Position numbers and translations under genes: made by a program. From JABCPE02 sp963516475 (GTDB lineage Bacteria > Bacteroidota > Bacteroidia > Flavobacteriales > Weeksellaceae), in NCBI GenBank assembly GCA_963516475.1, contig CAUQBR010000004.1:72706-136705 (forward strand): a DNA stretch of 64,000 nucleotides. The letters run 5' to 3'. Positions 1-8,946 of the stretch are shown piece by piece. Numbering within the stretch: the stretch's first letter is position 1; each line of letters starts with the position of its first letter. The notes beneath the pieces were generated by a model. The model did not search any database, had not been told where the DNA came from, and was given only the letters and a program-made list of their open reading frames with translations.

Positions 1-918
1 AGAATCATGCATTTTCGCTACATCTCGTAATGCGCGACTAGAAGAAAGATTGGACACTGCCACACCTTTTTTATGTCTTAAAAGATAATCCGCTACAGCT
101 ACTAAAGTATATTCCTCTCCAAACATTTCTCCTTTTTCATCGATAAGAGCGAGTCTATCCACATCGGGATCAACCACGATTCCCAAATCTGCTTTTTCCT
201 TTTTCACCAAATCACAAATGTCCGTAAGGTGTTCTTTCAAAGGCTCTGGGTTATGCGGGAAATGTCCGTTTGGCTCACAATAAAGCTTAACCACCTCACA
301 GCCAAGTTGCTCCAAAAGCGGCGGAAGCGCCATTCCACCAGTAGAATTTACGGCATCCAGCACTACTTTGAATTTTTTAGCCTTCACAGCATCTGCATCT
401 ATCATCGGCAGGGCAAGAATTTTAGCAATATGAACCGCGAAGCCATCTTCTCTTGTCTCGTATTTACCAAGGTTATCCACCTCTGCATAGCCGAAATCCT
501 CACGCTCAGCAAGCGCCAAAACCTCAGCACCATTTTCTCCGTTGATAAATTCTCCTTTTTCATTGAGAAGTTTCAGAGCATTCCACTGTTTAGGGTTATG
601 CGAAGCTGTAAGGATAATTCCGCCATCTGCCCCAAGTTCTGGCACCATCACCTCCACCGTAGGCGTAGTAGAAAGCCCAAGGTCTATCACATGGATACCC
701 AGCCCCTGCAAAGTAGCAGAAACCAGCGAAGAAACCATCTGCCCCGAAATTCTGGCATCTCTACCAATAACGAGCGTCAAGTCCTTTTTACCTTTGTTAT
801 TCTGAAGCCAAGACCCAAATGCAGAGGTAAATTTCACCACATCCAGCGGTGTGAGATTATCTCCCACTTTTCCTCCGATAGTCCCTCTAATTCCTGAAAT
901 TGATTTTATTAATGACAT
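1..918 (-). CDS. glmM: Phosphoglucosamine/phosphomannomutase, 3' end cut by window
   Basis: Alpha-D-phosphohexomutase that would interconvert hexosamine or hexose 6- and 1-phosphates for cell-wall and glycan precursors. The first 306 codons are visible, read from ATG at 918 (MSLIKSISGIRGTIGG). The phosphoserine loop TASHNP lies at about residues 104-109 and the metal-binding loop DPDVDR at about 250-255; the sugar-binding and C-terminal domains lie outside the window (family length about 460). A TACCTTTG promoter box sits 25 bases upstream, so it is probably the first gene of its transcript. Whether the substrate is glucosamine or mannose phosphate cannot be decided from this part; the symbol is provisional. 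Confidence 0.85.
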   Translation of the reverse strand, partial: MSLIKSISGIRGTIGGKVGDNLTPLDVVKFTSAFGSWLQNNKGKKDLTLVIGRDARISGQMVSSLVSATLQGLGIHVIDLGLSTTPTVEVMVPELGADGGIILTASHNPKQWNALKLLNEKGEFINGENGAEVLALAEREDFGYAEVDNLGKYETREDGFAVHIAKILALPMIDADAVKAKKFKVVLDAVNSTGGMALPPLLEQLGCEVVKLYCEPNGHFPHNPEPLKEHLTDICDLVKKEKADLGIVVDPDVDRLALIDEKGEMFGEEYTLVAVADYLLRHKKGVAVSNLSSSRALRDVAKMHDS

Positions 919-943
919 ATTTTTTTCTGTTTTGAAAGTCCTA

Positions 944-974
944 CAAAGGTAAGAAATACGAGTGGCATACCCAA
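944..974 (-). promoter_or_regulatory. Bacteroidota-type promoter of the phosphohexomutase gene
   Basis: On the minus strand a TTG (972-974) is followed after 20 bases by TACCTTTG (944-951), fitting the TTG-N17-23-TAnnTTTG consensus. The box ends 25 bases before the ATG at 918. Confidence 0.6.
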
Positions 975-1022
975 GAAATATCCTAAATATTGGGTAGAAT
1001 TTGAACTGCTAAAAAAACTAAA

Positions 1023-1157
1023 CTACGAACAGCCACAACCTCTGTCGCAACCGTTTCCTTTCTTCTTGGAAGAAAAATTTTTAGTGAAAATTCTCACGAG
1101 ACAATAAACCGCCATCAGCAGTATCATTGCTATAATTACATATTGAAAATAAAGCAT
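1023..1157 (-). CDS. Small Cys-rich membrane protein, FeoB-associated (44 aa)
   Basis: A 44-residue protein starting nine bases after the feoB stop codon. It has one N-terminal membrane segment (about residues 4-22, YFQYVIIAMILLMAVYCLV), a basic stretch (KNFSSKKKG) and a C-terminal cysteine cluster with three Cys in the last ten residues (GCDRGCGCS). This matches the small FeoB-associated Cys-rich membrane proteins often found as the third gene of feo operons, thought to play a role like FeoC, perhaps metal or redox sensing; that role is inference. Position and spacing argue for co-transcription with feoA-feoB. Confidence 0.8.
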   Translation of the reverse strand: MLYFQYVIIAMILLMAVYCLVRIFTKNFSSKKKGNGCDRGCGCS

Positions 1158-1165
1158 TTCTTTAA

Positions 1166-3217
1166 TTATTTAAAAAATTGATAAACCAAAAAAGAAACCA
1201 AATAGGCTATTCCTGTCATCCCAAACATCTGTACAAGCGTCCATTTCAGGCTTCTGGTTTCCTTATAAACAATGGCAATGGTAGAGATACACTGCATCGC
1301 AAAGGCATAGAACATAAGCACCGAAAGCCCCGTAGCGAAACTGAAAACCTTTTCTCCATTGGGTTTGGTGTCTTTTCGCATTTTGTCCATAATTCGCAGT
1401 TCGCCCTCTTCGGATTCGGTATCCACATCTTCCAGCCCATAGAGTGTAGCCATGGTTCCTACAAAGGTTTCCCTCGCTGCAAAACTCGTGATAACTCCCA
1501 CGCCTATTTTCCAGTCATAGCCCAAAGGCTCTACCACAGGCTCTATGCCTTTGCCCAAAATAGCCAAATAGGAATCCTCCATTTCTACATCGGCTGAAAT
1601 GATTTGGTCCGTGTTTTGTCTCGGCCCAAAGAACGCCAATGCCCAAAGCAGCACCGTAACCGAGAAAATAATCTTCCCTGCACCTGTGATGAAGCCCCAG
1701 ACTTTATTCATCGTCAGTCTAAAATTATTCCCCCACATTGGGACTTTATAAGGCGGCAAATCCATCACAAGGTAAGATTTTTCATTGGCTCTGATGATTT
1801 TCTTTAAGACAAATGAAGCCCCCAAAGCCATTAGAAAACCAGCGATATACATGATCAGCATCATCACTGCTTTATAACTGATAAAACCTAAAAAATATTC
1901 ATCTGGGATAATCAGCCCTATAATGATGCTGTATACAGGCAGCCTCGCAGAACAGGTCATAAAAGGCGTAACCATTATAGTAAGCAGTCTTTCCTTTATA
2001 TTTTCTATATTCCTAGCTCCCATAATGGCAGGAACTGCGCACGCCGTACTAGAAACCAGCGGAACGATGCTTTTTCCATTCAACCCAAAAGGTCTCAAAA
2101 ATCTGTCCGTAAGAAAAACGATCCTCGCCATATAGCCCGAATCTTCCAGCAAATAAAGCACATACAGCAAAATCCCAATCTGTGGCGCAAACGGCAGCAC
2201 GCCAACTATCCCTGGGATAATTCCTTGGGTAAAAAGACTTTTCAGAGGTCCTTCTGGAAGATACTCCCCTGCCCAGTCGCCCAAAAATACGACGCCGTCT
2301 TCTATCCATTTCATAGGGTATTCTGCCAAGTAAAATACGCTGTTGAAAATCAGCAATAATAATATTCCAAAAATCAAATACCCAAAAAACGGATGCACCA
2401 AAATTTTATCTAGTTTCTCCGTGAGGAGTTTCTTTTCTTGCTTCTTTTTTGAGAAAAATTCTGGAAGGATTTTATCGATATTCTGGTATCTTCTGATGGT
2501 TTCCTGAACCTGCAATCTTTTGGGAACAAGACATTTTACCATTTCCTGATTAAGCTGCTGCGCCATACTTTCTAATTTCCCTAAATATTTTTCGGCAGAA
2601 AGCAGCGTCCAGATTTTGTAATCGTTTTCTTCTTTCAGTTGATTTTTTAACTTGAAAACCAATCCTTTATGTTCCATCGGAATTTCAAAACTTTGAGTGG
2701 TTTCCTGCTGAAATTCATTAGCATAAATCGCCTTTTTTACGGCTTCCATTCCCTCGTTTTCTTTCGCATTAGCAGGAATGATTTTCACGCCCAAAACCTT
2801 CTCCATTTTGGCTAAATCAAAGGCAAATCCTTTTTTCTGAGCCAAATCCATTTGGTTCAAAACCATCATCACAGGAATTCCCAAATCCTTTATCTGCTGA
2901 AGAAGAAGCAGACTTCGCCTGATGTTGATAGCATCTGCTATGTAGAGAATTCCGTGATATTCCCTTGGCTCCTGCACCAAAAACCTACTGAAAACAGCCT
3001 CATCCTCAGAGCTGGGATAGATGCTGTAAGCTCCAGGCAAATCGGTTATTGTAATGGTTTCGCCTTCGTAATCGTAACTTCCCGTATAGCTATCCACCGT
3101 AACTCCTGCATAATTCCCTGTCTTCTGCTGTCTGTTACAGAGATGATTAAAAACGGTGGATTTTCCTACATTCGGGTTTCCTACGAGCAGTATATTTTTA
3201 ATCTTTTTCGCCATCAA
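1166..3217 (-). CDS. feoB: Ferrous iron transporter FeoB
   Basis: Inner-membrane Fe(II) uptake protein with a cytosolic G domain. Visible G motifs are GNPNVGKST (residues 13-21), DLPG (59-62) and NQMD (121-124). A helical spacer follows and then the Gate-containing membrane part, with hydrophobic segments from about residue 275 to the C-terminus. Length 683 aa is normal for the family. The start codon overlaps the feoA stop by four bases (ATGA), so translation is coupled. The gene is the second of a feoA-feoB-small Cys-rich protein operon. It could begin at either of two adjacent Met codons. Confidence 0.96.
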   Translation of the reverse strand: MMAKKIKNILLVGNPNVGKSTVFNHLCNRQQKTGNYAGVTVDSYTGSYDYEGETITITDLPGAYSIYPSSEDEAVFSRFLVQEPREYHGILYIADAINIRRSLLLLQQIKDLGIPVMMVLNQMDLAQKKGFAFDLAKMEKVLGVKIIPANAKENEGMEAVKKAIYANEFQQETTQSFEIPMEHKGLVFKLKNQLKEENDYKIWTLLSAEKYLGKLESMAQQLNQEMVKCLVPKRLQVQETIRRYQNIDKILPEFFSKKKQEKKLLTEKLDKILVHPFFGYLIFGILLLLIFNSVFYLAEYPMKWIEDGVVFLGDWAGEYLPEGPLKSLFTQGIIPGIVGVLPFAPQIGILLYVLYLLEDSGYMARIVFLTDRFLRPFGLNGKSIVPLVSSTACAVPAIMGARNIENIKERLLTIMVTPFMTCSARLPVYSIIIGLIIPDEYFLGFISYKAVMMLIMYIAGFLMALGASFVLKKIIRANEKSYLVMDLPPYKVPMWGNNFRLTMNKVWGFITGAGKIIFSVTVLLWALAFFGPRQNTDQIISADVEMEDSYLAILGKGIEPVVEPLGYDWKIGVGVITSFAARETFVGTMATLYGLEDVDTESEEGELRIMDKMRKDTKPNGEKVFSFATGLSVLMFYAFAMQCISTIAIVYKETRSLKWTLVQMFGMTGIAYLVSFLVYQFFK

Positions 3218-3477
3218 TCTATATATTCTACCAAGATAAATTTAGCCTCCTCACTGCGAAGAGCCACGCAAGTATCCTCCTCTCCGTATTCCACATAAAG
3301 AGGCCCGCTGAATGGCGCTCTATGAAGCACCACCACTTCCGTTTCTGGAAGAATTCCCATTTCCAGAATTTTGGTGGGCATTTCCAAAACCTTGTCATCA
3401 TAGCCCAAAACCTTTACTTTCTTTCCATCAGGAATATCAAAAAGGGTCAGAGGATTTTTCATTTCTTTTTGAATCAT
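3214..3477 (-). CDS. feoA: FeoA family protein
   Basis: A small cytosolic SH3-like protein that supports FeoB in ferrous iron uptake. It is 87 aa, with the family pattern of a glycine/hydrophobic core (LEMGILPETEVVVLHRAPFSG) and a C-terminal strand ending in FILVEY. It is the first gene of the feo operon; its stop overlaps the feoB start. A TATCTTTG box ends 11 bases upstream of this ATG; the second Met (MKNPLTLF, 3462) is an equally reasonable start. No Fur box was identified by eye. Confidence 0.9.
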   Translation of the reverse strand: MIQKEMKNPLTLFDIPDGKKVKVLGYDDKVLEMPTKILEMGILPETEVVVLHRAPFSGPLYVEYGEEDTCVALRSEEAKFILVEYID

Positions 3478-3488
3478 TTTTTCTTCGA

Positions 3489-3496
3489 CAAAGATA
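3489..3496 (-). promoter_or_regulatory. -7 promoter box of the feo operon
   Basis: Minus-strand TATCTTTG fits TAnnTTTG exactly and lies 11 bases before the feoA ATG. No clear TTG was seen at the usual upstream distance. Confidence 0.5.
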
Positions 3497-3537
3497 CTTG
3501 TTTAAATTTAATCTAAATAAAATTGAGCGATTTTTGT

Positions 3538-3545
3538 TATATTTG
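3538..3545 (+). promoter_or_regulatory. -7 promoter box of ogt
   Basis: TATATTTG matches TAnnTTTG and ends 17 bases before ATG 3563. This argues for the start at 3563 rather than at the in-frame TTG at 3554, which would lie almost at the transcription start. Confidence 0.45.
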
Positions 3546-3562
3546 AAAAATTTTTGCTTAAA

Positions 3563-4060
3563 ATGAATTTTTACCTAAAACACATTTCCACGCCCATCGG
3601 CAGGCTGTATGCCGTGGCTGATGAAGAGGGACTGCTTTCGCTGGACTTTGAAGATAGTAAATACACAGAGAAAAACATTAATTCTTTCAAAAACTGCATC
3701 CACGAGAGCAATTCTATCTTGGATTTAGCCGAAAAAGAATTAAATCTTTATTTCAAAGGAAAACTGAAAAAATTCTCCGTTCCTGTAAAGTTTTCAGGAA
3801 CAGAATTCCAGCAGAGAGTCTGGGAAGAACTGCTAAAAATCCCTTTCGGAGAGACCATTTCCTACCAAGAACAAGCCCAAAGGCTTGGTAATCCAAAAGC
3901 TGTGAGAGCCGTAGCCAACGCCAACAGCAGAAACAAAATCTCCATCATCATTCCCTGCCATAGAGTCATCGGAAAGGACAAGAAACTGACAGGATACGCT
4001 GGTGGACTGGACAAGAAAGAATTTCTGCTGAATTTAGAAAACACTTTTTATAAAGACTGA
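3563..4060 (+). CDS. ogt: Methylated-DNA--[protein]-cysteine S-methyltransferase
   Basis: Suicide DNA-repair enzyme that moves O6-alkyl groups from guanine to its own cysteine. The active-site motif PCHRVIG is present near residues 130-136, preceded by the DNA-recognition helix region (GNPKAVRAVANANSRN) and followed by the GYAGGLDKKEFLL C-terminal helix. Length 165 aa fits the Ogt type without an Ada domain. It is divergent from feoA with its own TATATTTG box. Start chosen at ATG 3563. Confidence 0.93.
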   Translation: MNFYLKHISTPIGRLYAVADEEGLLSLDFEDSKYTEKNINSFKNCIHESNSILDLAEKELNLYFKGKLKKFSVPVKFSGTEFQQRVWEELLKIPFGETISYQEQAQRLGNPKAVRAVANANSRNKISIIIPCHRVIGKDKKLTGYAGGLDKKEFLLNLENTFYKD

Positions 4061-4083
4061 ATTTCTTTTTAAAATTAGATGTT

Positions 4084-5526
4084 TTATTTTTTAGTTTTAA
4101 AATGAATAAACAGAGCAACAATTACTATGGAAACAAGAAAAATCATATAATAATCTCTGAACCCTCCTCCTCTTTTTACAACTATTTCTACTTTTTTCTC
4201 TCCTTCTACTGGTATTAGTTTTTCATTCGTGATAAGCTGCCTCAGGCTTCTATAATCATCTCGCAAAAAAGCCAATGTCTCTTTGTCCGTAATTTCATAA
4301 ATGGTATTACTAATTAATTGATAAATTCCTAAATCATCAAAGTAATAATACTTATTCCCTTTTTGCCAGATGCTTCCATACACTCCACTATTTATATCTT
4401 CTATTTTTTTCCAAGCATCTTTTTTACCTAAAGAATAAATCTCTGTATTTCTTGAATCTAAACCTTTATCATACTTGGATTTTCTCCATACATCATAAGC
4501 ATGAAAATAGTAAAGATTTTCATCATCTGTAAAAATATTGGGAGTAATTTCTTCTATTTTTCCTATGAAAAAATTATTTCCCGCTCTTTCCTGCTTCTTT
4601 TCTTCGCCGTCATAGTAATAGATGCCTTCTTTATTGATAAAAACTAAATTATTCAGGTGGCTTCCTTCATTTCCTAGGACTTTGTAGGGTGCTTTTTCTC
4701 TATCAAAAGAATAATCTCCCATAAAGACATAGCCATTTGCCTCATCATAAAGAAATTCATCTCCCTGCTCACTTGAAACAATTCTTAATTTTCCACTATT
4801 TTTAATCGGTAAAAGTTTTGAATTATAATAGACATTTTCTTTATCAGTAAAGTATCCATTATATCCATCTACACTTTCTAAAGTATTTAAATCAGCCTTT
4901 TCTAAAATCTCTCCTCTGTAATAGACTTTCTCTCCATCAGTTGCGAAATACTGTAAATTTTCGACTGGCTGTAATTTTTTATTGGTTTCTACTTTTTTAT
5001 ATGGATAGATGTAGCTTTGTGGCTTTTTAGTCTTTGAAAAAACATACGCCAAATGCTGTAATATCTCCATCGAAGTAGATAAGTCTTCATTTCTTTGAGA
5101 ATAAGAGTAGCAGAAATAAGTACTCTTCCCATCTGTATAATAGCCATTTCCTAGGACTTGGAGCTTGCTAGGATTCAGGTCAGGAATAGGAATATTCCCA
5201 AAATAAACATGATTTTTATCCAGACCTACCACCAGAGTGCTTCTGTCTATGTTATTCTCTGAATCTACCGCCCTAAATGTGCTGATATCTACATCTTCTA
5301 AAACATATCTTCCGCCGCTGGGAATAGAAACAGAGATTTTACCTTCATATTCTACAAACTCACTTTTCCCGTACTGATTGCCTTTTTCTTCTATTTCGTA
5401 AGAATCAATTTTATTGGAAAAAACCAGCAAATGTAAAAACACAAAAACTCCAGAAAATAATCCAATTCCTGCAATTAGTGCATATCTTATTCGTCTACTA
5501 TACTCTGTTCCTTTCCTTTCTTTCAT
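4084..5526 (-). CDS. DKNYY-repeat family protein, membrane anchored
   Basis: A 480-residue protein with a membrane segment near the N-terminus (about 15-32, ALIAGIGLFSGVFVFLHL), a long extracytoplasmic region and a second membrane segment close to the C-terminus (MIFLVSIVIVALFIHF) followed by a short basic tail. The middle is built of repeats of the form D-K/G-x-x-Y-Y/F with names such as DKNHVYFG, DGKSTYFCY, DGEKVYYRG, DKENVYYN and DDENLYYFH, which is the DKNYY pattern. Such proteins are widespread in Bacteroidota and lack a proven function; the repeats suggest a beta-propeller-like fold (inference). It appears to be a single gene between ogt and an ABC exporter, and is AT-rich. Confidence 0.75.
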   Translation of the reverse strand: MKERKGTEYSRRIRYALIAGIGLFSGVFVFLHLLVFSNKIDSYEIEEKGNQYGKSEFVEYEGKISVSIPSGGRYVLEDVDISTFRAVDSENNIDRSTLVVGLDKNHVYFGNIPIPDLNPSKLQVLGNGYYTDGKSTYFCYSYSQRNEDLSTSMEILQHLAYVFSKTKKPQSYIYPYKKVETNKKLQPVENLQYFATDGEKVYYRGEILEKADLNTLESVDGYNGYFTDKENVYYNSKLLPIKNSGKLRIVSSEQGDEFLYDEANGYVFMGDYSFDREKAPYKVLGNEGSHLNNLVFINKEGIYYYDGEEKKQERAGNNFFIGKIEEITPNIFTDDENLYYFHAYDVWRKSKYDKGLDSRNTEIYSLGKKDAWKKIEDINSGVYGSIWQKGNKYYYFDDLGIYQLISNTIYEITDKETLAFLRDDYRSLRQLITNEKLIPVEGEKKVEIVVKRGGGFRDYYMIFLVSIVIVALFIHFKTKK

Positions 5527-5666
5527 TTTAAAAAGTTTTTTTGAAGAACTTAAATATAGTAAATATTCTTTAAATTATATTTGAATGAATTATAAAAATA
5601 TAATTTTTTAAGTGAACCAAGATTTTGATAATAATATTCCTGATTTTAGAAAAAAGAAAACCAAAT

Positions 5667-6926
5667 TTAGTTTTTCATCCATTTCAAAAGTTCTTTCAGG
5701 GTAACTTTATTTCCATACATCAGGATTCCCACTCGGTAGATTTTGGAAGCGATGAAAACCATTCCCAGCGTAGAAACCAGCAAAATCACTATGGACAGCA
5801 CCAGCTCCCATACAGGAACATCGAACGGGATTCTCGCCAGCATCGCAATCGGCGAAGTGAAGGGAATCATAGACAACCAAAAACTCATCGGCCCGTCTGG
5901 ATTGTTCATAATCGTGATACTACCGTAAAAACCAAGCATCATCGGTAAAATCGCAAACAATGTAAACTGCTGGGTTTCGGTTTCGTTATCCACCGCAGAG
6001 CCAATCGCTGCATACATCGCACTGTAAAACAAATATCCCAATAGGAAATAAATCACAAACACAAAGAGAATCAATCCATAATTTATCTGCGAAAGAGCCG
6101 ATAAAACCATCTGCACTTCGGTTACGCCACTCACCATTCCTACATTTGATGAACCAAGAGTCATCACAGAAGCAAATATCATCACTACCCACACCCCAAA
6201 CTGCACCAAAGCCACTCCTGTAACTCCCAAGATTTTCCCCATCATTAGCTCAAAAGGCTTTACCGAAGAAATCAGAATTTCCACCACTCTGTTGTTTTTC
6301 TCCTCCAAAACGCTTCGCATCACACGGATACCATACATCATGATGAAGGTAAACACACAGTACATCAGGAACATACTAAGCCCAGATTTCACACCGACAA
6401 GGAAACTATCCTGTTTCTTTTCTTTTTCTAAAACATTGACTACATGAAGGTTCACACTCTTGTTTAAATCCTCTATCTGTGCAGTGCTGATTCCTAATGC
6501 ATTGATTTTCTTTGCTTTGATGATTTCCGAAATATTTCCTGCAATGTTTCTCCTCGCCTCGTTGCTGAGGTTTTTATTGGTCAAAATTTCTATGCTGTTT
6601 TCCAGCTCATGAATGTCTTTTTTAGGAATAATCATAACCGCATTCATTTCCTCCGTGGTTTCCAAAGCCTTTATCAAGGATTTCTCTGTCTCCTCCGAAG
6701 AAAAAACATAACGGATATTTTCATCTGATTTCAGCTTGTCTTTGAACAGGCCGCTTTTGTCTATGACACTTATCTGCATCTGCGTTTCATTCGCCCGAAA
6801 CATCAGAGAAACCACACCTCCAAAAACAATAATCAGAAGCGGCGTGAGAAGGGTAAGAATGATGAAAGATTTCTTTTTTACTTGAGTAAAAAACTCTCTT
6901 TTAGCGATTAGGATTATATTTTTCAT
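5667..6926 (-). CDS. ABC-2 type exporter permease (NatB-like)
   Basis: Membrane subunit of an ABC exporter. It has an N-terminal membrane segment (about 20-42), an extracytoplasmic domain of about 140 residues and a bundle of about five to six C-terminal segments, the layout of NatB/ABC-2 family permeases. Length 419 aa is typical. It follows the ATPase gene by 18 bases in the same operon, so the pair forms the transporter. Relatives export sodium or unknown compounds; the substrate cannot be read from the sequence. Confidence 0.88.
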   Translation of the reverse strand: MKNIILIAKREFFTQVKKKSFIILTLLTPLLIIVFGGVVSLMFRANETQMQISVIDKSGLFKDKLKSDENIRYVFSSEETEKSLIKALETTEEMNAVMIIPKKDIHELENSIEILTNKNLSNEARRNIAGNISEIIKAKKINALGISTAQIEDLNKSVNLHVVNVLEKEKKQDSFLVGVKSGLSMFLMYCVFTFIMMYGIRVMRSVLEEKNNRVVEILISSVKPFELMMGKILGVTGVALVQFGVWVVMIFASVMTLGSSNVGMVSGVTEVQMVLSALSQINYGLILFVFVIYFLLGYLFYSAMYAAIGSAVDNETETQQFTLFAILPMMLGFYGSITIMNNPDGPMSFWLSMIPFTSPIAMLARIPFDVPVWELVLSIVILLVSTLGMVFIASKIYRVGILMYGNKVTLKELLKWMKN

Positions 6927-6944
6927 TTGTTTTTCGGTATTAGT

Positions 6945-7853
6945 TTATATTCCTTTTACTGCGGCGATGAACACCTCGTTCATCGTTGGGATTTTTTCCT
7001 TAAATTCTACAATTTTCCCAATATTTAGAAGCTCTTGGAGGAGTTCCCTCTGGCTCATGCTGTTTTTTATTTCAAAATGAATAAGATTTTCATCCAGTTT
7101 TTCATTAAAAAGTTCATTTTTAGTTTTAAATGAATTAAATGCATCTAGACTCGCCTCTGAAAGGGTGATTTCAAATAAATTCTGCTTAAATTTCTCTTTC
7201 ACTTCCGAAATTTTGCCATCCAAAACCTTTCTCGACTGATGAACCAAAGCCACGGAATCACAGAGTTCTTCCACGCTTTCCATTCGGTGGGTGGAAAGAA
7301 TGATGGTTGTCCCTTGGGCTTTTAAATCCAAGATCTGGTCTTTTATCAGATTGGCATTCACAGGGTCAAATCCCGAAAATGGCTCATCTAAAATCAGCAG
7401 TTTCGGGCGATGCAGCACTGTCACTACAAATTGTATTTTCTGCGCCATTCCTTTGGACAGCTCGGAGAGTTTTTTCTTCCACCACTGGTCTATTTCTAGT
7501 TTCTCAAACCAATGTTTGGACTCTGCAAGTATATCATTTTTAGACATTCCTTTCAGCTCACCGAAATACATCAGCTGGTCGCCTATGGTCATATTTTTAT
7601 ACAGACCTCTCTCCTCTGGCATGTATCCCACTTCACGAATATGACTGATTTCCAAAGGTTTATCATCAATGAATATTTCACCGCTGTCTGGCTTGGTAAT
7701 CTGATTGATAATTCTGATGAATGAAGTTTTCCCTGCACCATTAGGGCCGAGAAGCCCATAAATACTGCCTTGTGGAACTTCTATGCTAAAATCCTGCAAG
7801 GCGATTTTTTTGCCTGCATCGTAGGTTTTAGTTATGTTTTCTGCTCTCAGCAT
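6945..7853 (-). CDS. ABC transporter ATP-binding protein (NatA-like)
   Basis: Cytosolic ATPase of the exporter encoded with the downstream permease. The Walker A motif GPNGAGKTS is at about residues 36-44, followed by a Q-loop, an LSKGMAQKIQ signature, the Walker B LLILDEPFSGFDP and the switch histidine in STHRMES. The C-terminal 80 residues form the extra domain (DUF4162 type) seen in NatA/YhaQ-like proteins. It is first in a two-gene operon; no clear promoter box was found in the 85 bases to the divergent radical SAM gene. Confidence 0.92.
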   Translation of the reverse strand: MLRAENITKTYDAGKKIALQDFSIEVPQGSIYGLLGPNGAGKTSFIRIINQITKPDSGEIFIDDKPLEISHIREVGYMPEERGLYKNMTIGDQLMYFGELKGMSKNDILAESKHWFEKLEIDQWWKKKLSELSKGMAQKIQFVVTVLHRPKLLILDEPFSGFDPVNANLIKDQILDLKAQGTTIILSTHRMESVEELCDSVALVHQSRKVLDGKISEVKEKFKQNLFEITLSEASLDAFNSFKTKNELFNEKLDENLIHFEIKNSMSQRELLQELLNIGKIVEFKEKIPTMNEVFIAAVKGI

Positions 7854-7938
7854 GGATTTTTATTTTCTGAATTAGTATTCTTTTTTTCGTTTTGTTACAA
7901 AATAAACAAATATTTTTCTAAATATTATAAACTTATTA

Positions 7939-8916
7939 ATGCTTAAATTTGAGGAAATTTTTGAAATGAAGAAAAATTTAGCTTTCGGAGAAAAAAATTA
8001 CAACTATTATGGAGTCTATCTAAAACAAAAATTCAATGGGCAGAAGGTCTATAAAGTCATTGTAGATGCTGGTTTTACCTGTCCCAATCGTGACGGTTCG
8101 AAGGGATTTGGCGGATGTTCCTACTGCAATGTGGAGTCCTTCACGCCTGTTCCAAAGGATTTGGACAACTTCCGAGAGCAGCTCAACCACGGCATGAAAA
8201 ATGCAATAGAAAGCTATAAAGCCGAGAAATTCATCATTTATTTTCAGCCAAATTCTAATACTTACGCCTCAGTTGATGAACTAAAAATGCTATACGATGA
8301 AGCCCTAAAAATAAACTCCGAAAACATCGTGGGACTGTCCGTGGGAACGCGCCCAGACTGCATAGACAGCGAGAAAATAAAACTCTTGGAAAGCTACTGC
8401 GAGCGCGGATTGGAAGTGGATTTGGAGCTGGGAATAGAGTCCATTCACAATTCTACTCTTGCAGAAATCAACCGCGGATGTACACACCAAGATTTTGAAA
8501 AAGCAATGGAACTGCTGAAAAATACACCACTGAATGTCTGTGTTCATTGTATTTTAGGGCTGCCGAACGAGTCGCGGGAAATGATTCTGCAATATGCCGA
8601 AGAGATCAATAAATATCCTCAAATAAAATTCGTAAAATTTCATAATCTGCACATTGTCAAAGGTTCTATCATGGGCATAAAATACAAAAGAGAACCTTTC
8701 AAACTTTTCACTTTGGAAGAATACATCGATTTGCTCTGCGAACTGCTTCCGCTGCTTCGCCCTGATATCGTGATACAAAGGCTCTTCGCTGTGTCCGATA
8801 CCGAAATGCTCATCGCACCCAAATGGGGGCTAAAGAAAAACCAAATACAAAGCCTCATAGAAAAAGAATTAGAAAAAAGAGGCGTCGTGCAAGGAGCTTT
8901 GTTTCAACAGGTTTAA
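7939..8916 (+). CDS. TIGR01212-type radical SAM protein (YhcC-like)
   Basis: A 325-residue radical SAM protein of the YhcC/TIGR01212 group, related to Elp3 in its N-terminal half. The cysteine cluster is CPNRDGSKGFGGCSYC, giving C-x11-C-x2-C rather than the classical C-x3-C-x2-C. Further motifs are YFQPNSNTYA, SVGTRPDCI and ELGIES, common to this group. The physiological reaction of the family is not established. It is transcribed divergently from the ABC exporter and faces the macro-domain gene. Confidence 0.87.
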   Translation: MLKFEEIFEMKKNLAFGEKNYNYYGVYLKQKFNGQKVYKVIVDAGFTCPNRDGSKGFGGCSYCNVESFTPVPKDLDNFREQLNHGMKNAIESYKAEKFIIYFQPNSNTYASVDELKMLYDEALKINSENIVGLSVGTRPDCIDSEKIKLLESYCERGLEVDLELGIESIHNSTLAEINRGCTHQDFEKAMELLKNTPLNVCVHCILGLPNESREMILQYAEEINKYPQIKFVKFHNLHIVKGSIMGIKYKREPFKLFTLEEYIDLLCELLPLLRPDIVIQRLFAVSDTEMLIAPKWGLKKNQIQSLIEKELEKRGVVQGALFQQV

Positions 8917-8946
8917 TCTTGTTCTTTCTCTATGAATTTAATGCTT

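Noticed and set aside
229..897. Long open frame on the plus strand inside the phosphohexomutase gene
   Set aside because: It is the antisense shadow of a clearly recognisable enzyme; its protein has no domain pattern and low-complexity composition.
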